The notes beneath the pieces are model-generated. The model was not told the origin of the DNA. It made no database searches and was given only the letters and a program-made list of their open reading frames with translations. The position numbers and the translations under genes are program-made. From Isoetes taiwanensis (Eukaryota; Streptophyta; Lycopodiopsida; Isoetales; Isoetaceae), in assembly GCA_021234155.1 (NCBI GenBank), contig JAJEKV010000768.1, positions 1 to 64,000 on the forward strand: a DNA stretch of 64,000 bases, written 5' to 3'. Shown here piece by piece: positions 11,551 to 24,400 of the stretch. Numbering within the stretch: the first letter of the stretch is position 1; each line of letters starts with the position of its first letter.

Positions 11551-12864
11551 CATGCTATTGCATGCAAGTTTCTATTATGAATATAAGTGTAGTAGAAAGC
11601 ATTCCTAGGATGGGTCCTAAGATACAACTAATTGGCCGATAGTGAAGTGGTATTCTCATTGAGCTCTGTTGAGTACAAATTGATTCCCTACTGAGGTAGA
11701 ATTTTGAAAGAACTTGAAATTTAAATGCTCGAAAACTAGACAATCATCGAAACCTGAAGAAACTAGGAAATACAAGATAAAAAAGATGTTTCATCCGGCT
11801 TTCGGTTTATACAAGGAAGAAAAGCGGTGATCGCTTCTCCCGGGATGACACCCCACCCTTAGCGATCCAGGTGCACCTCGATCACCAAAAAGAGACCTCA
11901 AAATCAACTGCAATGGCAAAGATGAACCTGCAATGGCAAAGATGAAGGACCCGTCAAGGAGTTAGGTGCCTTGCGCATTAATGTATCAAATATCTAATAA
12001 AGTCCAGAAGCTCCAGGGCCATGCTGGAAAAGAAACAACAGCCGACCAATCGAGAACCGTCCGCGGAATGACCATCAGCGGGAGAAAAATATCCGATTAG
12101 TCTTTGCCTCGGAGGGCTACATCGCATGCGTTGAGAGATAAAAATAGAGAATGCCTCGGAGGCTACAATGCCCTTTGAGAAAAAATGAAACATAAGAACA
12201 TCTGAACTTGCAAAAGAACATCAAAAGCGAAAACATGGAGGATGAGCGTTCCAAAATATCAAGAATATAAAAAGCACTTCCGGAGGCTCGGAGGCCACAG
12301 TAGGAAGAAATAACAGCCAACCAATCGGGAAACATCCGCGCAACCACTGCGGCAAATAATATCCGATTAGTGCTTACGGTTGCCACAGAGGAAAAAAATA
12401 ACAAGCTTCTAGCGCCCTTGATGAAAAGAAGCTATGCAAACAAAGGCGGCGGCCCGCGATTACCACAACATAGGCGAACAACATGGTGGTAAAAATGAAT
12501 AATAAATGCGGACCCGGAGGGCTCTGAGCCACATCGAGAAAGGAGACTATGCACAAAAATGGGAGGCCACGGGGATATAACATAAGATGAATCGTAACCA
12601 AACCACGGACACCACGAAATCGCCGGATACAACAAACAAGGCGAGGTATAAAGAGGAAGCGAGAGAGGGGGCGAAAACGAGGGAGGCCCAAGAAAGAAAA
12701 GCGTGGAGGATATCGGGAGTGCAAGGTGGAACAAAAGTATAGAAAATAGGCGGACATAAAGATGACTAGCGACTAAATAGGAAAGGGAACTACCTCAATA
12801 AAAGAATGCGATAAAATGGAAAATCGGACGTAGATATTCCAACAAGGTCAAACATGATAGAGGA

Positions 12865-13030
12865 GAGGTGGAAGCGGAAACTTGTGGGCGAGAAACAAAA
12901 GAATGAAAAAGAGCTCAAAAACGAGCGGGTGGAAATGAAGAAGGCCCGATATAAATAGGAGATGCAAGGCATGGCGTCCCCATCAAGGAATGTGGGTTCT
13001 ATTGCTACATAATAGAATGGTAGCATCCCT
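12865..13030 (+). repeat. TATA-bearing dispersed repeat, copy 1
   Basis: The stretch containing AAACTTGTGG, GAGCTCAA, TATAAATAGGAGATGCAAGG and CATGGCGTCCCCATC, ending in TTCTATTGCTA and AATAGAAT, recurs at 30,710-30,880. TATAAATAGGAG is a good TATA box. A TATA box followed by a conserved leader fits an LTR U3/R junction, but the ends of an LTR could not be fixed. Confidence 0.6.
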
Positions 13031-16000
13031 AGGATGGAATCTAATACCAACAATTAATAGATAGAAAGAGGAATCTACCTCAAAAAGAAGAATGGACAAA
13101 CTAAGGCGAGAAAGAAAAAAAGGAAGGGGAAAGCGAAAAGGAAAAAGATGGGCAAAAAAGGCGATGAAAAGATGGGAGACAAAGGCAAACAAACTAAGCT
13201 TTGATTGAACAAAGGGGATACTCAACACAGGGCAAAGAATATAATATATGGACAGACAAAGAAAGGAGAACTAAGGCAAATAAAAGAGGAGACTGGTAAA
13301 GATAGAATAAGACCTCTGATCTAGAGGTAGTAGCATGATACAATAAGCGCAAAAATAAAAACAAAATTAAAAGCAAAGGTGGTAAATTCACACCAACAAG
13401 GTGGACTAAGTGAACTAATAGAGTCAATGGGATAAAAGAAATAAGACAAAAAAATGGAGAGAAAAAGGCAAATAAATCACGAGGGGGCATAAAGGGCACT
13501 ATGCAAAAAGGTGTTAATGGGATCAAATGGGAGCAAATGAAAGGATCTAAAAATAACTAACAAAGGGACTAAAGACAAACTACAAGAACTCAACAAGATA
13601 TTGACAAAGAAAAACACCTAAAAACATAAAGCATATGACTTAATAATGGATAATGCTTCCATGTACATGGCTAATCGGACAAAGGAACTCAAGGCTTGGA
13701 AGGAGCATGCATATCGAGAAAAGAACAAGGTCTGGGCAGCTTGGAACTAAATAGAACGACTAAAGCGTCAGTGTTGGGAGAACAATAACTATGTTATCGA
13801 TAATCAATGAGAGAACAACTAGGATATTGAGGAAAAAGGGAATGATCCTCGGAGGAAAAACTGTAGAGGCCAATGTACCAAAACGCGAATGGAACAAGTA
13901 TACAAAGTGCTTGAAGAGCTAAAGATAGAAATAAGCGACAAACAAGATACACTCAAACAACGTAATATAAGACCAAAAGCTGGAACAAATTAGATCAATC
14001 ATAACAAATAGAACAAAAAAGGAACCAATCGAGGAGAATGCATAAAAAACCATAACATTAAAAGACTAGCAAAGTCAAGGCAACGAGAAAGAGAGTAAAA
14101 TGGAACAAAGAAAATGCAATGAAATGGAGTCCATCTACAAAAACGGTCGACTCGATTCGTGGTACTAAAAGATCGGCCAACAATGGGGCACATGGCAAAA
14201 GCTTAAATAGAGCAAAAGATGGAATAGAAGAATACTATGGACAATGGGTAAGATGGGACATATAAACAAAAATGCTAATGCGGTTCCAAACTAGATAGAT
14301 GGAACTAGAAAAAGCAATAAAAAAGAATAAAAACCAACATGGCAAATGGAACAGAATAAAGCTAGAACAAAGAACCGAGAAGAAACAAAAAGGAAATAAA
14401 AAGAGGCAAAAAGCTAATAGAGAAAACAAGATAACACAAAACTAAGTTTACACCTAAAAAGGCTAAACCAAGAATAAAACAAGATCAGCCATTACATCAA
14501 AGATAAGCAAGCCAAGAATATAAAAAGAACTAATGCGAAGCAGGAAGGGAGTTGATCAAGCAAAGAAAATAGGATAAGTCAAGAGGTTAATGGAACAAGT
14601 GAAAAAGAAATGATAAATAAAGAACTAGAGCAAGTAGATGCATGATGAAATGAACGAAGGCAATTCAAGAAGAGAAACGAATAAATGAAAATGAGAGGCA
14701 AATACAAGAAACGAGTAGGGGAAAAACAAATAGAGCAACGAAATGAATAACCATGACAAAAAGGATGGAACAAAGTAGCAAAACAAATGGAAGGAACAAC
14801 TAAAAACAAATTCGACGAATGAAACAAAATAGACAACTATTAATGCAACATAGAAAAAATGATAACGAAACGAAGGAACAAAACAAATTAAGCGACAGGA
14901 ATGAAGGAATCTAAAACTCACGACACTAACTGCAAGTAAGACTAAAGCCGGATCTTTGAACCAAAAAAGTGCATTTCAAACGAAACAAAGAGTGCATATC
15001 AAGTATTCATAATGAAGGAAATAACGACTCGAAGAAGGTAAGCACATACATAGTCCACAAATCAACAAATCAACAAATCTTGAAAAATTGCCGAAGAATG
15101 ATGAACAAAGGAACGATGCAAAAAAGACAACATAGAAAAACAACGTGCAGAATGGAGTAAATGGATCACTACGTAAAAACATGAAAATCGGGACAAAATG
15201 ACCAAAAGAAAAAAAAGAAACCAGGTAGAACAAACACTATCAAAACTAGATTCCAATGCACCATACTTATACCAACATCGACTATAATTAACCACGTGTA
15301 TACACATGACAAAAGGCACGAGACACGATGATTCATAAAGGGGGCGTGGCAAACTATTCCTCATCGACCATAGCATGAATGAAAAGGCCATAAGTTATGA
15401 GCAAATGCAAAGGGACTAATATTTTTATCGAGAGAAAAAGCTAGGAAAAGAAGGCAAGGTTGTCAATGTTTTAGAGGATAAACGAAGCATAGAAGTTATG
15501 GATTAATGTAACAGATTAAAAGAACAATACTTGAAGGGTCAGCCTGGACCAATAGTGACACAAAAGTGCTCGCTTATGAAATCAACAATCATAAGAAAGG
15601 GGCAAAGTGCGATGAATCCCAAGTTAGTTAGAGCTACAAATATTCAACAAAATAAAGCTTTAACCACTCCAATCTATATCAAGATAGCCCTACCTAAAAT
15701 CAAATTGAGCAAGATATAATGACATTTTTTAAAAATAGATGAAAACATAGGAAGGCCAAACTAAAAATTTGTAAACAAGTCAAATATCAAAGTGTCAAAC
15801 ATCCAATGAAAGGTATCCATCATCATCCGCCTGGCATCTCTAGACCAAGAACTTCCAAATACAATCAAGACCATGCAAGACAAAATAACTCAAATAACAC
15901 ACTTAAGGCATAAGCAGCTAAAATGAAACACATACTCTTAGCAAGCAAACATAGTTAGGAAGCATCAAACTAAACTTGGAGTATAAAATAGGAACAAACT

Positions 16001-17224
16001 GCAAGAACTACCTAGAATACTCCAGGGCAAAAGTACAATTGGCCCAACAAGACTAGATCTAACAATGTGTTGCAACATGCTAAATTGAGTATCTGTAACT
16101 AATGGGCAAAGACCAACATAGTGCAAGTGAGCAAATGCCACAGCCAGGTCAAATGACTAAATTGAGCCATACGTTCCTAAGAATGATGGAATTCAGGCCA
16201 TAGACCAATTGACCAAAGATGCAAGTTGAAAGTTTTAGACAAACAAATGGACACATATTGGTATCCCCAATAGATAAGCCTAATATCTTATGGGACACTC
16301 TCATGGGATACTGCCTCCAATACTTAAGAATCTTAAAATTCATAGCATGCTCATAGATCATCAAGTACCAACCAACAAACAAGATCAGGACACAAAACAA
16401 TCTCTTCAAACGAAATCTACAACTTTGTTAGATCTGTCCAATATGCCATGAGACCATGCAGCATAATCAAAGCTACAAAGAAAATGTGTTGAAGTTAAGG
16501 AAAGGTAATCTTGGAGCTTTAACCAAATGTTAGCAAATGTGAGGCCCGATGATGGCGATATTGACATCAACATGTTTATATAACCTTGGAAGATCGAGGA
16601 GCAGTAGGGACCGAGGAGCGGGTAGGGGCGAAGCTTTGATAATACTATATTTGTGAGGAGGAAGGAAAGACATGGGCTGGCAAGGGGCGGGGCCTAAAAG
16701 CATCAATCCACTTGATTATGCTTGCATAAAATATGGAATGGGAAAAGAAATATAGATGTTTCAAGCAACTCTTTATGCTTTTGGAAGAGAATGGAATAGG
16801 AAAAGAAACTTCCTATCAAGTTCACTCTTAGATGCACTAAGGTAGTATTATAAGTGAGAAAAAATTGTCTACTAGCTTCTTGAGCAATGAAGCTATCAAG
16901 GACCAACCTGCAAGAAATATCTACAGGTCAAAAGCACCAAAACATCTACAGGTGAAAGGGACCACCTAGCTGCATCTGTTGTCCTAACAAAATGGGCCCG
17001 GTTTGAAGCGCAAACAAAGTAAAAGCTAGCAGCGGATAACCATGGCGACCGAAATAGATGAAATTTTGAGAAATTGAAAGGAAAAGATCGGAGAATAAGG
17101 AAACTAGACTAGCAAGGAGGAGAAAAAGATGGTGCAAGAACATAACGACCAGGACAGTCCTTCAAATCCAGTTTGCATGCAATTTAGCGAAACAGTACCA
17201 ACCTTACCTGGATCCAACCTTACC

Positions 17225-17379
17225 GGGCAGTATGGTGAGTGCACAAAAAAAAAACACAAAGCTGTTATAGATCTCCTGCAGGCAGTATGGTGAGTGCATA
17301 AAAAACCCAAAGCTGTTATAGATCTCCTGCAGGGAGTATGGTGAGTGCATAAAACACAAAGCTGTTATAGATCTCCTGC
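17225..17379. repeat. Three-copy tandem repeat, about 48-57 bp unit
   Basis: Units at 17,225-17,280, 17,281-17,331 and 17,332-17,379. Each reads GG(C/G)AGTATGGTGAGTGCA, an A-rich stretch, then AAAGCTGTTATAGATCTCCT and GC. The units differ mainly in the length of the A-rich part, and copies 2 and 3 are otherwise nearly identical, so this is a young expansion inside old DNA. Confidence 0.85.
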
Positions 17380-18390
17380 GCCTTTCAGGGAAATTTATAA
17401 CGAGAGGCCTCCACCTTATACATTCTGAGTGCACTCAGAACCACTAGCTTGTCCTTAGAACAAATTGACAAATGACAGAAGCTGACTTAAAATCTGGAAT
17501 AGAGAATTAAAGTGCAATATCTAGAAACTAGAAGATCTTAGTCAATTCCATGCACTCGCTAGAAAGCCATATACGGACAATCCCAAAATATCCACAACCC
17601 CAATCAAGGAGGGACGGACAATCCTAAAAAATATCAAATATAGAACCAGGTGGGCCTTATACAACCATGAACATATATCATAAATGGCATAGCCACTATG
17701 GATAAGCCCAACACAAAGAAATAAAGAGCCTTGTTTTGGCTTGTTGTAGAAGAAAAAATAAGATGAAAACCGAGAAAGAATGAGGCGCCCGGACATCGAG
17801 AGAGACATGTTATGAGGTCAAGTGCTTGATGTAGAATATGTAGCAAAATATAGGGGGTTCTAGGGGATTTGATATAGATATAATTCTTGAAATCATAGAC
17901 CATATCCCTAAAACAATTCAATGGGTTATTATAAAAAAAACATAGATTTAAAGAAAAAATAGTCACATTAGCTCTTTGGGATTGGTTAAAGTAGTCTTAT
18001 TAGGACATTGAGTTAAAGGATAAGATAGAGGCTCGATATACCATCAAAACCGGGGGAAATGAGGTCCCCAATCATAGTGAGCATAATGGACAGGTGTCGA
18101 GGAGAGCTCCAACACATGTGAGGTCAAGTGCTTGATAGGGGTGCACCTCGTTTAGAATAGAAGAGATGAAAACTAGAGACTCGATGTAGCCCTAATTAAA
18201 GCAAATGCAATGGAATGCCCATCGGTGATCATGGGTATTACCGGCAAAAATTCAACATCTTGGAACTTACGTAAGTATGCTACATCGAATGAAGGAGACA
18301 ACTAATGCCACATCGAGAATGAAGGAAAGCAAGCGAGTGGGATCTTGAGGCCGGTCGATACCTTGAACCCACGAACGGGAATGAGTCTCA

Positions 18391-20199
18391 TGCAGTGGCG
18401 TTCCGGCCCCGATATCGCTCGGGGCGTATATTGTCTTTGCCGTCAGCAGCGTACCGCCACCCGTGGCGTATGCGTAGCGTGTAACCAAGTGGGTAGCCCC
18501 TAGGGGCAACTTGCTAGAATGTGCATTAGTATTAATGTGCACATTTTCCAATGTACACATTAATGTGGGCACACATTTCCATGTGGCCACTTGATGCCAA
18601 GTGGGCCATACCCATAAGGTGCAATTAATGTGCACATTTTCCAATGTACACATTCATTAATGTGCACACATTTCCATGTGAGCACATTTGGGTCTTTACA
18701 TTTCCACGTGGGCACATTTGGCCACCTAGCCCTTAAAGGCAAGTGGGCCCTTTTCCCAATTATCCCACATGCCTAAAGGGATAATTGGAAACCCTAACCA
18801 CCCCTTGTCTATTTAAGTAGGAGAACCCTAACTTGCCATTTTTCGTTTCTAGGGTTTTAGAGCTCTGTTTTGGCTGCCTCCAAGGCCAAAACCGCCTCCC
18901 AGAACTCTTGTATGGAGAGGCTGCATCATTAGTTTTCCTTGATTCGAGCATTTCAGCGGGATGGTGGGGAGTTGGTCGAGGAGGAGGAACTCAAGGATCA
19001 GGTATTTAGGCAATTTAGTAGTCTAAACCCCATTTCAGCCATCGAATCAGTGGGTTTAGCCTCTTAAATTGCCCATAGCGACCCTCTAGAACTCTAGATA
19101 GCGATTCTAACTAAAGAACCTAACTCTATGATATAGATTAGATCTTGTTCTTTAGTTCTTACGTGATAATATATGGATGATGTATCTCTGTGAACTCCTT
19201 GTATTGGGAAGGGGGTAGAGACCTAAAAGCTTGGTAGTAGATGCTCCTAGATTAGCCTCTCTAGCACACTATAGATGCGACTGCGTACAATAGCCCACTT
19301 TGTGTTGTGTTCTTAGGGGAGGGCCACCGGTTGATAGGGTGGGCTGTGTCCATAGCGGTTGCTCTCGGGGATGTAAAGTCTACGGGAGATGCTGCGGACT
19401 AAGCGCTTAATACTCGGGGGCTGCGTGCACCACGGTATGAGATTCGCACACCCGTTGGGGATAAGAAGCCGTGCACGGCGGCGGTGCCACCGGGGTTTCG
19501 GCCGAGGTCACGTAATGCGGTGGTTGTGGCACGCGCGGTGGGGTGGTGGGTGGTGGTAGTTCCCCTCAAGTGGGTTAAAAGTCGAGTGTACGGACGGTTG
19601 GTGTCCTCTAGTGCACTTTGCTATGGCATTGATCATCGGTGGGAGAGCAACCTCCCTACACGCCTCATCGAATGCAGGGGAGATGTAACTTTGGCTATAG
19701 CCTTTGGCTATGATCCGTGAGCTCACGGTCCAACCAGAAGTTCTTGACCTATCGCAAAGGGTAATGCCTTGGGGGAGGCGGATGGAGTGGACAACCCTAA
19801 GCCATGTTCATGTGCCGGCCAAATCCATTGCCATGAATTACATGCGCAATGAACTCACGGAGACCCAAGCCGTCGGTCATCCCTTTGAGTGAGGCCTTGG
19901 GTAGGATTCCTATGTGATGTGCTGATCTTTGTCTATCTTGAGATATGTGGAGGGCCATCGCCCATTGATGGTCATATGATATTGATGTATGTGCTTTCTT
20001 GACATGTATGTTTGCTTCGCCAACTAGGTAGGCCACGAGGGAGGCGGGGTGCAATGACCCTTCCACTCTTCCCCCTTTGGAACCCGTCCGCGGATTTGCG
20101 GTGTCATGTGGAGGCCTGTATTAGCATGGAGCTGGTATGGGGGATGAACTCTGTTTGTATCGGTGAGGGGCACCGTATCACAGTAGAGGGGCACGTCGC
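18391..20199 (+). repeat. 5' LTR
   Basis: Starts TGCAGTGGCGTTC against TGTGGCGTTC in the 3' copy. U3 carries a cluster of GTGCACAT/ATGTACACAT words and ACACATTTCCATGTG palindromic motifs (18,513-18,720). A TATA-like CTATTTAAGTAGGAG lies at about 18,810, followed by TTTCTAGGGTTTTAGAG. The right boundary is set by the primer site at 20,202. Frames inside it (for example 18,267-18,653 minus) are repeated in the other LTR and are not genes. Confidence 0.88.
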
Positions 20200-20201
20200 G
20201 G

Positions 20202-20213
20202 TGGTATCGAGCA
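20202..20213 (+). other. Primer binding site, tRNA-Met type
   Basis: TGGTATCGAGCA two to three bases after the 5' LTR end. The plant consensus is TGGTATCAGAGC, so it fits except for one missing A. The position is exactly where reverse transcription would be primed. Confidence 0.75.
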
Positions 20214-20428
20214 ATGTTCTTGGAGACCAAGAGCAAAGCAGCGACCATGCTCCCGATAGTACTAACTTGATAGGATCCTCAAACCTCGAGAAGAATGGGA
20301 AAAATTTTTCTCATTTTTTGTAGTATATGCTAAGCTAGTAGCAGTTAAAGTGAATTAGTTAAAATAGTAGTTAAAAGTGAATTAGTAATTAGTGATTAAA
20401 GTGAAAAATTAGTGAGCCAAATAGGATG

Positions 20429-21470
20429 GTCTCACCGCGTAAGCGCCGGTAGCGATTTCAGCGCCCGGATCTAAAAACATGCACGGCATAGCGTGTGAGA
20501 CATTGATCTAACGGTTTAAAACTCAAAAAATTTAGAAAAGTAACTTAGTAATTGAATTTCAGCCTAGGAATTAGCTAGATTAGCTTTCTAATCTATTTAA
20601 ACCTCATCTTAAAAAGAATTCCCCCGATGGCGGGAATTGAACCTCCCACCCACGGGGTTGAACCCCCAAACCCCAGGTGCCAACCCAGGCGGGCATCATT
20701 TGTGTTTAAATTATAATCCTTAATTAGATTTAAGCTGTAATAATGTTAGATAATATTAATGGCCAAGCCTTAGACTTAGAACCAAGACCCTTAAGCTAGA
20801 TAGAGTCATCATCTGATAGACACCAAGCCTCCGTCGACATGGCCAGCGCACCAAGCGGACCACTCGACTCCCTCGACAAAGCGAAGCTTGAGGAGGCCAA
20901 GGAGGCTGAAGGAAACAAAGAAGGAGGAGAGCGAGGCGAGGGAGGCGGAGGCCGGGGGTCAAGCGGCCGAGCGAAGCTGGTCCAACATTTTGAAGACTCT
21001 TGGCCCCAGTACACACACCAAGGGAGTAACTCTAATGAAGAAAGATATGCACTTACCAATCATATCAAAGGAGAACCTTATTAATTTAAGTAAATGATAA
21101 AATTTGTTTAATACAAGCGTGTTTTAGAGTAAATTATAAGCGTATAAAGTTACTTAATTAAGTTAAGTTATAGAATTCTAGCTTTTGTTTTAGTCAAATT
21201 GGAGCTTTTGAGCAAAATTGAGGCGATGTCTCACCGCGTCGCGCCGGGGACAGATTTCTAGATTTTAGGAGGAATGGGCATAGCGATGAACCATGCTAAA
21301 AATGCCCAAAACAGCTCCAAATCGACCAAGTAAAGGGGTCAATTCTGCCTAACTTTCGATGAGTTTTAGTGGAATTACAGCCTTAGATCACTTAAATTGA
21401 GTAAGCCCTAGCCCAATTGGGACCCATGTCTCACCGCGTCGCGCCGGGAATGATTTCTACATTCTCAAAA
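20429..21470 (+). repeat. Three copies of a GTCTCACCGCG motif
   Basis: GTCTCACCGCG lies at 20,429, 21,228 and 21,428, each followed by (T)xxGCGCCGG and then GATTTCT or GATTTCA within about 15 bases. The surrounding 100 bp are only loosely alike, so the core is unusually well kept for this decayed region. The spacings are about 800 and 200 bp. Confidence 0.7.
20628..20700 (-). other. tRNA-like box A / box B module
   Basis: On the minus strand the stretch reads GCCTGGGTTGGCACCTGGGG, then GGGGGTTCAACCCC and GGAGGTTCAATTCCCGCC. GGTTCAATTCC is a good RNA polymerase III B box and TGGGTTGGCACCTGG is a fair A box. There is no acceptor stem closure, so it is not a tRNA gene. A SINE head, or a tRNA fragment carried by the retroelement, would fit. 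Confidence 0.35.
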
Positions 21471-24400
21471 TCAGTGCAGGCGCAACATGTGAACCTCAAA
21501 TACGAACCTCCATAGCTTGAGCTCTGAGCTCCAAATCGCCTGAAATTTGTTACGTTAGGACCGTTAGACAGCCTAGAATCCATTTATGACCTCAAATTAG
21601 GATAGAAATGTCAAACCCCATCTCAAAATGACCAAAATTGCTCAAACCCTTGAATTGCTTTCCCCAAGCGTAGTTTGTTTGTAGATAGAAGCATACCCCA
21701 TTAGTAGCTCATAAGTCTTGCTCTCGGCTCGAAGCTGATGCCTTACTCCTAGGTAGAAGTGCTCGGGGAACACCCCTTTGTTATAGTCATCTAGACCTTA
21801 GCATAGCAACCCAAGTCCAAGCTGTTGTTGGTACACCACCTCTGCTTTCGAGCCAAAGGCATAAACCTTGACCTAATTACGTGTCCTTCTAATAGAGTTT
21901 GACTTATATAGCCGCCACATTGACCTCCCTATTGCGGGATACCTAGAAAGGAGCTAGAGCCTAGAGCTGCCCAAGTCATTCCATGTGTAGAGATTGGACC
22001 CCCAAACCAACTTTGCTGGGACCTTAGGTATACCTCAAACACCATGAGGGGCTTTGCAAAACAACCCTCATGTCATGCCATACCACCGTCCTAATGTCCA
22101 TAGACTTGTAAATTATAGATATGTCTCTAGTAATCTTTGCTCAAGAGCCATCTTGCTTGCTTATAGAGCCTAGAATATTGTAGGGAGAGCCCTTCAAGTA
22201 GACTCTTAGACTCTAGGATACACGGCGTTGCTTTTGAGAAGGGCGGGGGCGAGCCCCCAGGGCGAGCTAAAGAGCAACTTCTTGAAGACATCAAGGTCGG
22301 CCAATGCACAAGCAGGATAAGGAGGGAGGCCGAAAAAGCCGGACCCAAGAGGGGAAGCACAGCGACAAACACCTCAGACAAGCGAGTAGAGCGGGGACAC
22401 CCCAGGCCTATCATCAATCTTCATCAAATGGGAAGAATATTGGTAACCAAAGGCACCAAGAATGTTCTAGATGTCAACCTCGGCTACCCGTCCACGAGCT
22501 CACATCGGAAAAGAGGATCTCAGCGCCTTCACCAACTTCGGCGCACATGAGTTTCAAATGGAAAAGCAGCGAGACAACAAAATACAGTGCGAGGAAGATG
22601 TTAGGCATCGATGCGGCGTTAGCATCCACGAGCTAGGGCGGGGGCATAATCTTCCGTCGAGGGGACAACTCATGGCGACCACGAGGCGTATAGAAACCCG
22701 GAGGAAGATCACCCGCGACCTTGCGGCCCGGCAGCTCAAAGCGCAGCGTCAACAAAAGGAGTAACCAAGCTAGGCAACCACAAAGCACCTAAGGCTGACC
22801 AAGATGAGCCTCGGCTCCTTTGCACCAGCGGGAGAACTTTCATCGGTTCCAAAAGGTAGGAGACCATGAGAGGGAGGAGGCGCATATCAAGGAACATTTC
22901 AGGCTTCGAAGGCTGTATCAGCACTAGGGGCAAGATTAAGGAGGAGAATATTTCTGCTCGAACAGAATTCGGACCCGGAAACACCTAGAAACCAAAGGAA
23001 GGGCGGCCTTACTCACGTCGGCCAAGGAGTGCGAGACTTCGAATGGATAGGACCCAAAGGGCCGAGGAGAGCGACCTAGCCGGCGGTACAAATCGCGCAA
23101 AAGGCGACGGAAGGAGCCATGGTAGGGGCAATGGAGATGACCACACTTCCAGGAACAGGGAGAGCCACCTCGGAATAAAGCAAAGCCCAAGCAGCGAGTC
23201 GCACTTTCAGAAATTCAACTGCGGGGAATGACAATGCACGCCCTACCGACCCGCGATCTCGAGCCGAAGACATTCAAGAATGCCCGCTGCAACAGCCGGG
23301 TGACCCTACTCAAGCTTCGATCAATGGCGCAATCAGCAATCTTGCAACAACACGCATGTAGGGGCGTGGCGGTTACCGCATTCCTCGCGACGAACATACA
23401 CAACAAGGAGGAGCATTTTTCAAAGGGATCACATCGGCGAACACTCGCCGCAACTTGAGGGTGATCAGCTCGGATCGAACATAAAAGCTCAACAATAGTA
23501 GCGACATCTCAAGGAATCGGAGTCAACGAGCGAAGAAGATGCAGCAAAACCCGAAGTATCAAAGCGATCAGGAGGGAAACCCTAAAGGGTATAAATAATT
23601 AGGTAGATCTTAGTAGTTGTTTTGCAAAAGTGGATGAATTAAAATCCCAATGTAAATGCGTATATGTCTATTGTATATCTAGGGTGTCCACATATATAGT
23701 GGAGAAAAAGTTTAAGTCATGATCGCTTAGGAAGCTCCTTCACCCGACTACCAAAGGAGGAAGCAAGGAGGCACAACTATAGCCCAAGATCAAATTGGAA
23801 GAGCAACTACAAGGGAGAAAGCGACTAGAGGCCAAGCAAACCTTCAACTCCAAACACTTGGGAAATGCCCTCAAGCGGAAGGCTTTCGGGCCACCCAATG
23901 TTAGAATAAGAACAACACCGATCATGTCAAGATCATCAGCGGCACCGGGACATCGTCGAAGCGCCTTACTACCTCTTGTAGCAGTGGCGACCTTGGCGAA
24001 CTTATGACATGAGTGGCCTCAACAATGGAAGGAGGAACACCCCGACATCAGCGAGCCAACTAAGAAGGCAACATCTCGGCGACCATAATTCCAACTTGTG
24101 GTAATATAGGGGGATGTGCTATGACTGACGTGTATTAGATGGAGATGCACTACGAAAGGCACATGACGAGGAGATATGCCCCCAACAACTAGGTGATGGC
24201 CGTCGAGGGTACTCCTACCCGATAATTAGAAAGAAGAAGCCGACCATATCTACGACATGTGGCGCGTCAAGCGTAAAGGTAGAAGCATTCGACACCTATA
24301 CGACAAGGATAGCAAGCTGAAGCACCTTGGCGAAAAAGAGTTCAAGATAATAGCGGGCTATTCAGCGACAAAAGTATATCTAAAGGCAGATACTTCTTCA

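Larger units (their letters stand above)
11551..18390. other. Long purine-biased, gene-poor repeat relic
   Basis: About 6.8 kb without a supported gene. From about 12.4 to 15.4 kb the plus strand is strongly A/G-rich with ever-recurring AACAAA, GGAAC and AAGGAA words, which makes the minus strand translate into low-complexity Phe/Ser/Leu frames. These frames are composition artefacts. Internal repeats exist: 12,031-12,100 resembles 12,305-12,381 (shared ACAGCCxACCAATCG, TATCCGATTAGT), and CCTAGGATGG occurs at 11,605 and 13,026. From 15.5 to 18.2 kb composition becomes more ordinary, still without domains. It is probably an old LTR-element interior or spacer, not assignable to a family from sequence alone. 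Confidence 0.4.

Noticed and set aside
12117-15391. Many minus-strand ORFs of 80-127 aa rich in Phe, Ser and Leu
   Set aside because: The plus strand is A/G-rich here, so stop codons are depleted on the other strand. No motif, splice structure or repeat of peptide pattern supports coding.
18267-18742. Minus-strand ORFs with repeated CTLENVHIN peptide
   Set aside because: They lie in the U3 part of the 5' LTR and translate its GTGCACATTTTCC repeats. The same frames recur in the 3' LTR.
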